From NCBI GenBank assembly GCA_964464375.1, contig CAYXFU010000017.1:1-64000 (forward strand): 64,000 nucleotides of DNA, written 5' to 3'. The stretch is from CAIOZA01 sp964464375 (GTDB taxonomy: Bacteria > Bacteroidota > Ignavibacteria > Kapaibacteriales > UBA2268). A program made the translations under genes and the position numbers. Below are positions 16,181 through 23,520 of this stretch, one piece after another (positions within the stretch are counted from its first letter, which is position 1; each line of letters begins with the position of its first letter). The notes beneath the pieces are model-generated. The model saw only the letters and a program-made list of their open reading frames with translations. It was not told the DNA's origin and did not search any database.

Positions 16181-17902
16181 ATGTTTTTACCTACTACAAA
16201 AGATGAGATGATGAAACTAGGCTGGAATCAGCCGGATATTATTATCGTTAGCGGTGATACCTATATTGATAATTATTATGATGGTGCGGCAGTTATTGGT
16301 AAAATTCTATTACAAAATGGGTATAAAGTTGCAATCATTTCTCAGCCTGACATTGACTCAGATGATGACATAACAAGACTGGGAGAACCATTACTATTCT
16401 GGGGAGTTACAGCCGGATGTGTAGATTCAATGGTTTCAAATTATACATCATTAAAAAAGAGAAAAAAAAGTGACGACTTAACTCCCGGAGGATTTAATAT
16501 AAAACGTCCTGACAGAGCAACTATCATTTACACAAATTTAATTAAGAGAAATTATAAAAGTAGTAAACCAATCATTCTGGGTGGAATAGAAGCTAGTCTA
16601 AGGAGAATCGCACATTATGATTACTGGTCAGATTCTGTTAGAAGATCAGTACTTTTAGATTCAAAGGCAGATTGTATTGTTTATGGAATGGGTGAAATAA
16701 CAATCTTATCAATCGCCGAAAAAATCAGAAACAATGAAGACTATAAAGAAACAAGAGGTATTTGCTATATCTCTAAGGAACCAAAAGAAGGCTATATTCA
16801 ATTACCAACTTATGAAGAAGTAAAAGTAGATAAGATGAAATTCATTAGTATGTTTCATACTTTCTATAAAAATAATGACCCTTTAAATGCAAAGGGTCTA
16901 GTTCAGAAGCATGGAGACAGATATTTAATACAAAATCCTCCTCAATTTTACCATACTAAGCAAGAATTAGATAAACTCTATGAGATTGAATATGAAAGAC
17001 AAGTGCATCCTTTTTATAAAAAGATGGGGAAAGTTAAAGCTCTTGATACGATTCAGTTTTCGATTAATTCTCATAGAGGATGTTATGGTGAATGTAATTT
17101 CTGTGCTATAACCGTTCATCAGGGCAGAACTATCAATTCCAGATCAGAAGAGTCTATTATCAGAGAAGTAAAACTAATAACAAAACATAAAGATTTTAAG
17201 GGTATTATTTCTGATGTCGGTGGTCCGACAGCAAACATGTTCGGCAATGAATGCAAAGTACAATTAACACGAGGAAGCTGCAAGGAGAAAAGATGTGCTT
17301 TCCCTACAATATGTAAAAGTATGGATATCAATCATTCCGACCAGATTTCTCTTTATGAGAAATTGAGAAGAATCGAAGGTGTTAGAAAAATATTTATTGG
17401 ATCAGGAATTCGTTATGATCTGATATTATCGGACTCTAAATCAGGGAAGGAGTATTTTGTTAATTTAGTAGAAAATCATGTCTCCGGACAAATGAAGATA
17501 GCACCGGAGCATACTGAAAATTCAGTTCTTAGTCTTATGGGCAAACCTAATAACAATTATCTCAAAAATTTTAGAGACGACTTTTATAACCATTCAAAAA
17601 AAGCAGGTAAGAAACAGTTCCTAACATATTATTTTATTTCAGCTCACCCTGGATGCAATATCACAGATATGAATAATTTGGACAGATTTATTTCCCAAGA
17701 ATTGAAGCTTAATCCGGAACAAGTTCAGATTTTCAATCCAACCCCATCAACATATTCAACGCTTATGTATTATACTGAAATGAATCCATTTACTTTAGAA
17801 AAAATATTCGTAGAAAAATCACCTAAAAATAAATTAATTCAAAAGGAAGCTATTGTTGCACACAAAGAAAAGCCGCTATTCAGTAAACAGCGGCTAAGAT
17901 AA
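16181..17902 (+). CDS. ygiQ: YgiQ family radical SAM protein
   Basis: A radical S-adenosylmethionine protein of the YgiQ (UPF0313) family; the reaction is not established. The cluster-binding triad CYGECNFC gives Cys301, Cys305 and Cys308. The preceding QFSINSHRG and following AITVHQGR are strongly conserved in this family. The N-terminal third looks like the cobalamin-binding-like domain (YIDNYYDGAAVIGKIL, then LGGIEASLRR). At 573 residues it is near family length, though the C-terminal extension is short. The stop codon lies inside a hairpin that can terminate transcription from the opposite side. Confidence 0.93.
   Translation: MFLPTTKDEMMKLGWNQPDIIIVSGDTYIDNYYDGAAVIGKILLQNGYKVAIISQPDIDSDDDITRLGEPLLFWGVTAGCVDSMVSNYTSLKKRKKSDDLTPGGFNIKRPDRATIIYTNLIKRNYKSSKPIILGGIEASLRRIAHYDYWSDSVRRSVLLDSKADCIVYGMGEITILSIAEKIRNNEDYKETRGICYISKEPKEGYIQLPTYEEVKVDKMKFISMFHTFYKNNDPLNAKGLVQKHGDRYLIQNPPQFYHTKQELDKLYEIEYERQVHPFYKKMGKVKALDTIQFSINSHRGCYGECNFCAITVHQGRTINSRSEESIIREVKLITKHKDFKGIISDVGGPTANMFGNECKVQLTRGSCKEKRCAFPTICKSMDINHSDQISLYEKLRRIEGVRKIFIGSGIRYDLILSDSKSGKEYFVNLVENHVSGQMKIAPEHTENSVLSLMGKPNNNYLKNFRDDFYNHSKKAGKKQFLTYYFISAHPGCNITDMNNLDRFISQELKLNPEQVQIFNPTPSTYSTLMYYTEMNPFTLEKIFVEKSPKNKLIQKEAIVAHKEKPLFSKQRLR
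17871..17895 (-). terminator. Terminator of the ECF sigma operon, overlapping the ygiQ 3' end
   Basis: Stem AGCCGCT with AGCGGCT, 11-base loop. On the minus strand it is followed by TTTTCTTTG. It lies within the last codons of ygiQ and beyond the stop of the Spy-like gene, so it ends the sigma operon and may slow ygiQ transcripts as well. Confidence 0.6.
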
Positions 17903-17931
17903 ACTAAGTAATGTTTTGTCATTGTATTATT

Positions 17932-18417
17932 TTAATCATTCTTACCTTGTTTTCGCATTCGTTCCATAATTACCTTCTGGAGTTCACCTCTAAATCTATG
18001 TTCGAAGACAATAAGTTTAGCAAATTGAGTTTCATTCAACATAGATTTCATGTCATTTTGAGCTTGAAATAAAATCGATTCCATTTCTTTTTGTTCTGCC
18101 ATAGCTTTTGCAGATTTTGCGATTAATTCTTCTTTTGGGGCATCACGTCTTATTGATTTTTCAAGATCCTCCATGGCAAGATCAATGTGATCACGCTTTT
18201 CAATAATTTTCTTTTCCCATGAAGTATATTTTGCAAGAAACTTCTCTGATGTTTTTTCATCCAGATCAAGAATTTCAAGTAATTTTATTTTCTTCAACTG
18301 CATTACTCTTTCTTTTGCCCTGGGATTTGGTGGTTGGGCAAATGCAATAGAATATAAAACAGTTAATGCCATGGTAATAATTACCCCAGATTTAAGAAAC
18401 GATTTTAGCATTTTCAA
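17932..18417 (-). CDS. Periplasmic Spy/CpxP-like helical protein
   Basis: A 161-residue protein with a signal peptide (residues 1-27, ending AFAQ). The rest is a highly charged helical chain (LKKIKLLEILDLDEKTSEKFL, then EEL...EQKEMESIL, then LNETQFAKLIVFEHRF), resembling the Spy/CpxP/LTXXQ superfamily of periplasmic chaperones and stress sensors. The segment LNETQFAKL is close to an LTxxQ motif. It overlaps the anti-sigma gene by 26 bases and is the third gene of the sigma operon. I infer a role in sensing or buffering envelope stress from this context; no direct function is shown. Confidence 0.72.
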   Translation of the reverse strand: MKMLKSFLKSGVIITMALTVLYSIAFAQPPNPRAKERVMQLKKIKLLEILDLDEKTSEKFLAKYTSWEKKIIEKRDHIDLAMEDLEKSIRRDAPKEELIAKSAKAMAEQKEMESILFQAQNDMKSMLNETQFAKLIVFEHRFRGELQKVIMERMRKQGKND

Positions 18418-19087
18418 TTCCTTTCAAAATTATTTGTAAATCATTTTCATCAAGTTCTTTTACAATTTCCATTAATTCTTGTGTATTAGTAGATTTAGCA
18501 ACAGATTCAAGCTCTATTGTCGAATATTGCTTAAAAATTTCATCAAAAAAATAATCCCTTAAGCCATATTCATCTAATTTGATAATGTTAGATAACTCAT
18601 CAATATTAGTTGTAAAGGCTGCAATATTTGAATTTGCGTTCAAAATGTCATTTGTTGAGATTTTATCCTCAAAAATTGATAAAGTATCCTTTTGTGAGAA
18701 GTCAATGAGTGGCTTTGATATTGATGTCAGAGCATCGTCATTTAGAGTTTTACCAGGTTTTGTATATATGAAAATAACGAGAAGAATCATAGCAAATACA
18801 GGCAAGACAAATCTATAAACAAAGCTCATCCTATTTGGTTTTGATCGAGATAATCTTTTATTTACACCAACTGACATATTTCTTGTTTTCCGATCAATAA
18901 GTCTATCGAATGAAAAACTATCGAATCGTTTGAATACTTGCTGTGCGTCGGTAATTTCTTTAATAATATCAGGATACTCAGGCAAATTACGCTCAAATAT
19001 AGTTTTTTCCTCAGAGCTTAATCTTTCGAAAATGTAATCCGGGACTCGTTCCAGCATTTCATTATAATTTAATTTTTCATTGTTCAT
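18392..19087 (-). CDS. Membrane-bound anti-sigma factor (putative)
   Basis: A 231-residue protein with one transmembrane helix at about 83-102 (VYRFVLPVFAMILLVIFIY). The N-terminal 75 residues are helical and cytoplasmic (YNEMLERVPDYIFERLSSEEKTIFERNLPEYP), much like the sigma-binding part of anti-sigma factors, though without a zinc His-Cys-Cys motif. The C-terminal 125 residues would lie in the periplasm. Its start is two bases from the sigma gene stop, and it overlaps the Spy-like gene downstream. The identity rests mainly on operon position and topology rather than on a strong motif. Confidence 0.72.
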   Translation of the reverse strand: MNNEKLNYNEMLERVPDYIFERLSSEEKTIFERNLPEYPDIIKEITDAQQVFKRFDSFSFDRLIDRKTRNMSVGVNKRLSRSKPNRMSFVYRFVLPVFAMILLVIFIYTKPGKTLNDDALTSISKPLIDFSQKDTLSIFEDKISTNDILNANSNIAAFTTNIDELSNIIKLDEYGLRDYFFDEIFKQYSTIELESVAKSTNTQELMEIVKELDENDLQIILKGIENAKIVS

Positions 19088-19088
19088 T

Positions 19089-19667
19089 TTATTTATCCTC
19101 TGGTCTTAGAATCTCATTTAGTTTCTTTATTGCTTGAAAATAGTTGGCTTTCAAACCCCCGATAGTTGTACCAACCATAGCTGATATTTCTTCATAAGTC
19201 AGATCATCAAAATATCTTAAAGCAAATGTCTCTCTTTGTTTCTCTGGTAACTTTGTTAACGCATTTAGAAATCTTGTATTGAATTCCGAAAACTCAAGCT
19301 GCTTATCCGGAGAATTATTATCAGCAATTTCTAAAAATTCTTCATTTGAACTATCGTATCTCTGAAATATTCTTTTAATAGATTTCTTTCTTAAATAACT
19401 GAGACAATAATTCACAGAAATTTTATATATCCAGGTTTTTAGAGAACTTTGTCCACGAAAAGAATTCATATTTCTTAGTGCTTTTATAAATATTTCCTGA
19501 GAGGCATCATCTGCCTCATCATAATCTTGCAGATACCTAAGACATGTCGTATAAACAAATTTCTGGTATTTCCTGACAAAGGTAGTAGCCGCAATTTCAG
19601 AATTCCCTTGAAGCAATTCCTGTATTATATTTGCATCTTCGGTAATATTCAAAACTAAAGTATTCAT
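19089..19667 (-). CDS. ECF RNA polymerase sigma factor
   Basis: An extracytoplasmic-function sigma-70 factor of 192 residues. Region 2 is clear: VRKYQKFVYTTCLRYLQD, then DEADDASQEIFIKALRNM and FRGQSSLKTWIYKISVNYCL, the usual core- and -10-binding segment. Region 4 follows: LTKLPEKQRETFALRYFDDL and TYEEISAMVGTTIGGLKANY, a helix-turn-helix for the -35 element. It heads an operon with a membrane anti-sigma and a Spy-like protein, which points to envelope stress. The ATG lies immediately after the U-tract of the greA terminator and has no obvious ribosome binding site, so its leader is unusual. Confidence 0.95.
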   Translation of the reverse strand: MNTLVLNITEDANIIQELLQGNSEIAATTFVRKYQKFVYTTCLRYLQDYDEADDASQEIFIKALRNMNSFRGQSSLKTWIYKISVNYCLSYLRKKSIKRIFQRYDSSNEEFLEIADNNSPDKQLEFSEFNTRFLNALTKLPEKQRETFALRYFDDLTYEEISAMVGTTIGGLKANYFQAIKKLNEILRPEDK

Positions 19668-19682
19668 TTTATATAAAAAAAA

Positions 19683-19713
19683 TTGTGTCTAGCTTACAAA
19701 TAGTTAGACACAA
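19683..19713 (-). terminator. Rho-independent terminator of greA
   Basis: A perfect 9-bp stem (19683-19691 with 19705-19713), followed on the minus strand by a run of eight T. It ends the greA transcript and lies only 15 bases before the ATG of the sigma factor gene. Confidence 0.9.
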
Positions 19714-19744
19714 ATGTTATGATTTGGTTTAATAGGTTAATGAT

Positions 19745-20218
19745 TTATCTTGAGATATCAAGAATCTCAAAATACTGTTTTCCAACAGGAACGATTATTT
19801 CAACCTTTTCACCAATTACTTTTCCCAGTAGAGCTTTACCAATAGGAGAGGTAACTGAAAGTTTCTTTTTTTCAAAATCAGCTTCCTGTGCGCTAACCAA
19901 CATATAATCAATAATAGTATTATTCGATATATTTTTCAATTTTACTTTTGATAATATATAAACTTTGTCATTAGGCAATTCATCAGATTTGATAATCTGT
20001 GCACTAGTTAAAGTTCTTTCGAGGTTTGAAATTTTTAATTCGAATAATTCCTGCTCATGCTTAGCAGCTTCGTATTCAGCATTTTCAGATAAATCTCCGT
20101 GAGAACGAGCATCTGCAATTTTCATGGCAATTTCTTTTCTACCACGGGTTTTCAGCAGATGAATTTCTTCCTCAATTTCTCTGGCTCTCTCTGCTGTTAA
20201 ATATACGACATCACTCAT
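19745..20218 (-). CDS. greA: Transcription elongation factor GreA
   Basis: Binds RNA polymerase and stimulates cleavage of backtracked RNA. The N-terminal coiled coil is visible, with the tip acidic pair in ARSHGDLSENAEYEAAKHEQ, a nearly invariant GreA signature. The C-terminal domain ends with SVTSPIGKALLGKVIGEKVE, also typical. At 157 residues it has full length. It is monocistronic: ribBA upstream ends downstream of its own strong promoterless gap in the other direction, and a terminator with eight T follows greA. Confidence 0.97.
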   Translation of the reverse strand: MSDVVYLTAERAREIEEEIHLLKTRGRKEIAMKIADARSHGDLSENAEYEAAKHEQELFELKISNLERTLTSAQIIKSDELPNDKVYILSKVKLKNISNNTIIDYMLVSAQEADFEKKKLSVTSPIGKALLGKVIGEKVEIIVPVGKQYFEILDISR

Positions 20219-20260
20219 TATGCACCTAAATTTTAGTCGATTTTTTAAATAAAATTAAAT

Positions 20261-20298
20261 AACAAAGATTCCATCTTTCTCCGGATGGAATCTTTGTT
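20261..20298 (-). terminator. Strong terminator downstream of ribBA
   Basis: A perfect 15-bp stem (20261-20275 with 20284-20298) with an 8-base loop. It lies 40 bases beyond the ribBA stop, just upstream of greA. On the minus strand T-rich sequence follows. Confidence 0.88.
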
Positions 20299-20337
20299 AA
20301 AAAGTAAATATAAGAAAAAAAATTAAAAAATATTCAA

Positions 20338-21555
20338 TTATTCTTTAATATTTAATAGATGTCCCATTCTTTCTTTTTTTGTAAGGAGGTATTGTCTATT
20401 ATCTTTATTAGGCTCAATCTCTATTGGAACCATTTTCTCTACCTTTAAACCATAACTTTCAAGACCAACGCGTTTCGTTGGATTATTAGTTATTAGCTTC
20501 ATTCTTCTAATTCCAAGATCGTGAAGAATCTGTGCACCAATGCCATATTCTCTTGGATCGGCATTAAACCCAAGTTTCAAGTTGGCTTCAACTGTATCAA
20601 ATCCCTCTTCCTGGAGAGCATAAGCTTTTACTTTATTGATTAAGCCAATTCCTCTGCCTTCCTGCCTCATATAAAGCACAACACCTTTACCTTCTTTTTC
20701 TATCATTCTCAAAGCATTATGAAGTTGATCACCACAATCACATCTCATGGAATGAAAAACATCACCGGTCAAACATTCTGAATGAACTCTTACTGGAACA
20801 ATCTCATTCTTCTTCCATGAACCTTTGACAATAGCAACATGTTCCTTATTATCAACAATATTCTCATAGACTTTTATTTTGAAGGATCCTTCTTTTGTTG
20901 GTAGATTGGCTTCAGCAACACATTTAACAAGAAAATCAGTTTTAAGTCTATATGAAATCAGGTCTTTAACTGTAATAATTTTTAAATTATGTTTTATTGC
21001 GAATTTCTCCAGATCAGGTCTTCTCGCCATCTCGCCATTATCTTTGATTATTTCACATAGAACACCAGATGCTTTCAATCCGGCTAATCTCATCAAATCA
21101 ACTGCGGCCTCGGTATGTCCGGCACGTCTAAGCACACCTTCAACCGAAGATATTAATGGGAAAATATGTCCGGGACGACCTAAATCAGAGGGTTTAGTAT
21201 CTTTGTTGCATAATGCTCTAATAGTGGCGGCTCTATCAAATGAAGAAATTCCGGTTGATGTTCCATGGACATAATCAACTGAAACAGTAAATTTAGTCCC
21301 ATGAAGTCCGGAGCTTTCTTTAACCATAATATCCAACTCAAGTTCTCTTGCTCTTTCTTCTGTTACAGCAACACAAATTAGTCCCTTACCTTTTGATGAC
21401 ATAAAATTGATGATATCGGGAGTTATCAATTCTGATGAAGAGATCAAATCCCCTTCATTTTCCCTGTCTTCATCATCCATCACAATTATCATCTTTCCGG
21501 ATATAAGATCTTTTAGGGCTTCATCGATTGTATTTAATTTGAATTCTTTTGACAT
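20338..21555 (-). CDS. ribBA: Bifunctional DHBP synthase / GTP cyclohydrolase II
   Basis: Makes both precursors of riboflavin: 3,4-dihydroxy-2-butanone 4-phosphate from ribulose 5-phosphate (N-terminal half) and the pyrimidine from GTP (C-terminal half). RibB motifs: MIIVMDDEDRENEGDL and GRPGHIFPL followed by RRAGHTEAAVDL. RibA motifs: RVHSECLTGDVFHSMRCDCG, carrying the zinc cysteines, and YMRQEGRGIGL. I start at ATG 21555, where MSKEFKLNT fits the family. An in-frame ATG at 21645 would add 30 residues that look like untranslated AT-rich DNA. I see no FMN riboswitch upstream. A strong terminator follows. Confidence 0.96.
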   Translation of the reverse strand: MSKEFKLNTIDEALKDLISGKMIIVMDDEDRENEGDLISSSELITPDIINFMSSKGKGLICVAVTEERARELELDIMVKESSGLHGTKFTVSVDYVHGTSTGISSFDRAATIRALCNKDTKPSDLGRPGHIFPLISSVEGVLRRAGHTEAAVDLMRLAGLKASGVLCEIIKDNGEMARRPDLEKFAIKHNLKIITVKDLISYRLKTDFLVKCVAEANLPTKEGSFKIKVYENIVDNKEHVAIVKGSWKKNEIVPVRVHSECLTGDVFHSMRCDCGDQLHNALRMIEKEGKGVVLYMRQEGRGIGLINKVKAYALQEEGFDTVEANLKLGFNADPREYGIGAQILHDLGIRRMKLITNNPTKRVGLESYGLKVEKMVPIEIEPNKDNRQYLLTKKERMGHLLNIKE

Positions 21556-21630
21556 AAATCTAATGTAGTTACAAAATTTTAAAATCAAAATTACGATAAT
21601 TTTTCTTTTAATAGTTTTAAAAATAAAAAA

Positions 21631-21661
21631 AATCACATTAGACATAATACCTAATGTGATT
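21631..21661 (-). terminator. Terminator of the nnr-vanZ-tgt-yajC transcript
   Basis: A perfect 11-bp stem (21631-21641 with 21651-21661), followed on the minus strand by eight T. It is 18 bases beyond the yajC stop. Confidence 0.9.
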
Positions 21662-21678
21662 ACAGAATTTCAATTAGT

Positions 21679-21993
21679 TTATTTTTTCGCTGCTAAAGAA
21701 GCTTTTTCTATATTGATACGAACATTGTCAGCTATCTGCACAGTAAAAACATTGCCGTCAATGTCAGTGATAGTACCATGAATTCCGGCAGTTGTGATAA
21801 CTTTATCACCTTTTTTCAATTCATTCAGCATTTTCTGATGTTCTTTTTGTCTTTTCTGCTGAGGTCTTATCATTAAAAAATACATAATGAGAATAATTGC
21901 ACCGAACATTACAAGAGTTGTAATCATTGAACTGCCACCTTGTGCTCCGCCTGACTGTGGCATCATACCGAATAATACTGGTAAAAACGACAT
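21679..21993 (-). CDS. yajC: Preprotein translocase subunit YajC
   Basis: A small inner-membrane partner of SecDF in the Sec translocase. It has one transmembrane helix (TTLVMFGAIILIMYFLMI, about residues 25-42) followed by the family signature RPQQKRQKEHQKMLNEL and KKGDKVITTAGIHGTI. At 104 residues it is typical in length. It follows tgt by 17 bases, an arrangement (tgt-yajC) also known from other bacteria, and is the last gene before a terminator. secD and secF are not in the window. Confidence 0.96.
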   Translation of the reverse strand: MSFLPVLFGMMPQSGGAQGGSSMITTLVMFGAIILIMYFLMIRPQQKRQKEHQKMLNELKKGDKVITTAGIHGTITDIDGNVFTVQIADNVRINIEKASLAAKK

Positions 21994-22010
21994 ATTTTCC
22001 CCTAAATTAA

Positions 22011-23147
22011 TTAAATAATTTCCTGATTCATTGCATTTAAAATTTCAAGTTTCCATTGACGATATTCATCGGTTAGTATTTTTTCACGTGCCGTAACAAC
22101 TAACCATTTATAAAAAGCTAAATTGTGTTGAGACCCAAGCTGAAGTGCTAATATTTCACCTGATATGTAGAGATGACGAAGATATCCAAGAGTAAAATCA
22201 TTACTAGCGTAAGCATTTATATTTTCGTCAATACAATCATTTGAAAACTTATATTTTGCATTTTTAATATTAATTTTTCCTTTTGACGTAAATAATTGCC
22301 CATTCCTTGCATTACGAGTTGGAAGAACACAGTCAAACATATCAATTCCTAATTCTATTGCTTCAAGTATATTTTCAGGAGTACCAACACCCATAAGGTA
22401 TCTGGGTGATTCATCAGGAATTTCAGAAGTGCAGACATCCACCATTTCATACATCACTTCAGCAGGCTCACCAACGGATAAACCTCCAATTGCATACCCA
22501 TCGAAACCAATATCAACCATTTGCTGTACATAAGATTTTCTTAAATCCCTGTACATACTACCCTGCCCGATTCCAAAGAGAAATTGTTCTCTCCCCCATC
22601 TTGCAAATGTATTATCGAACGCATCTCTGGATTTTTGTGCCCATTTTAGGGAAAGATCCATTGAATCTTTAGCATATTTGTATTCAGATGGATATGGTGT
22701 ACATTCATCAAGTACCATCACTATATCTGAACCAAGAATCCTTTGAGTCTCAATTACATTTTCTGGTGAAAAAAAGTGGTAGGATCCATCAATATGAGAT
22801 TGGAATTTTACACCCTCTTCAGTAATTTTTCTTAAATCTGATAATGAAAACACCTGGTATCCCCCACTATCAGTCAATATAGCTCTATCCCAGTTTATAA
22901 ATTTATGCAGACCACCAAAATGATTCATAACTTCATTTCCTGGTCTTAAATATAAATGATAAGTATTTCCAAGAATTATCTTAAAGTCTGTTTCAATTAG
23001 ATTACGGTGTTCAACTGCCTTAACCGAACCCAAAGTCCCAACAGGCATAAAAACAGGAGTTTCAACTTCTATGCCATTTAAATTCAGAACTCCTGCCCTA
23101 GCTCTTGAATCTGAAGATGTTTTTATTAGATTAAATAAATTACGCAT
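22011..23147 (-). CDS. tgt: tRNA-guanine transglycosylase, zinc-ligand-less type
   Basis: Exchanges guanine 34 of certain tRNAs for the queuosine precursor preQ1. The active-site segments are present: LTDSGGYQVFSL, then FGIGQGSMY (in place of the common IVQGG), AIGGLSVGEP, and FDCVLPTRNARNG with the nucleophilic Asp. The C-terminal zinc site is altered. Aligned without gaps to E. coli Tgt, the three ligand cysteines become Ile, Ala and Ser in NINAYAS, while the His of QHN remains. I recall the same loss in Bacteroidota homologues, so this is probably lineage-typical and not decay. It overlaps the VanZ-like gene by 8 bases. Confidence 0.95.
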   Translation of the reverse strand: MRNLFNLIKTSSDSRARAGVLNLNGIEVETPVFMPVGTLGSVKAVEHRNLIETDFKIILGNTYHLYLRPGNEVMNHFGGLHKFINWDRAILTDSGGYQVFSLSDLRKITEEGVKFQSHIDGSYHFFSPENVIETQRILGSDIVMVLDECTPYPSEYKYAKDSMDLSLKWAQKSRDAFDNTFARWGREQFLFGIGQGSMYRDLRKSYVQQMVDIGFDGYAIGGLSVGEPAEVMYEMVDVCTSEIPDESPRYLMGVGTPENILEAIELGIDMFDCVLPTRNARNGQLFTSKGKINIKNAKYKFSNDCIDENINAYASNDFTLGYLRHLYISGEILALQLGSQHNLAFYKWLVVTAREKILTDEYRQWKLEILNAMNQEII

Positions 23148-23520
23148 GAAATATTTTTTTCGAAAGATATGGATAAATCAATATTGAAGAATAGATCCCA
23201 ATTGAATCAGCGATTAAATCATAAATATCACATACTCTTCCTGGAATAAAGTATTGATGGACTTCATCACTAGCTCCATATAGGATTCCAATTATAATCA
23301 CTAAATATCTGAGTTTCAATAATGAAAACGAAGGATTAATTCTAAGAATTGAATACACCAAACTTAATCCAAATATCAAATAGACTAGACTATGAATAAT
23401 TTTATCTTCTATTTTAAACCCAAAGTCAGGAACTGTCAATTTACTTTGATGTGAGGCTATAAATATAATAATTGCGATCATAATCGGAAAAAAAAGAGGC
23501 TGATATTTTGTATTAATCAT
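23140..23520 (-). CDS. VanZ-like small membrane protein
   Basis: A 126-residue protein with about four hydrophobic segments (residues 8-23, 44-62, 70-85 and 102-118). The C-terminal motif YGASDEVHQYFIPGR followed by Asp-x-x-Asp-x-x-Ala-Asp is the VanZ family hallmark. VanZ was first linked to teicoplanin resistance, but the role of most relatives is unknown, so resistance should not be assumed. It overlaps both neighbours (nnr and tgt) by 8 bases, so the three are translationally coupled. Confidence 0.85.
   Translation of the reverse strand: MINTKYQPLFFPIMIAIIIFIASHQSKLTVPDFGFKIEDKIIHSLVYLIFGLSLVYSILRINPSFSLLKLRYLVIIIGILYGASDEVHQYFIPGRVCDIYDLIADSIGIYSSILIYPYLSKKIFHA

Noticed and set aside
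20879..21274. 131-residue plus-strand frame inside ribBA
   Set aside because: It lies opposite a strongly conserved gene and has no recognisable protein features; a shadow frame.
21556..21630. FMN riboswitch upstream of ribBA
   Set aside because: The interval is too short and AT-rich; no conserved RFN element sequence is present.
21556..21645. N-terminal extension of ribBA to ATG 21645
   Set aside because: The 30 extra residues are Ile/Lys/Phe-rich and unlike the family; MSKEFKLNT at 21555 fits.
23140..23520. VanZ-like gene as a glycopeptide resistance determinant
   Set aside because: No other van genes are nearby, and the family is widespread with unrelated roles.
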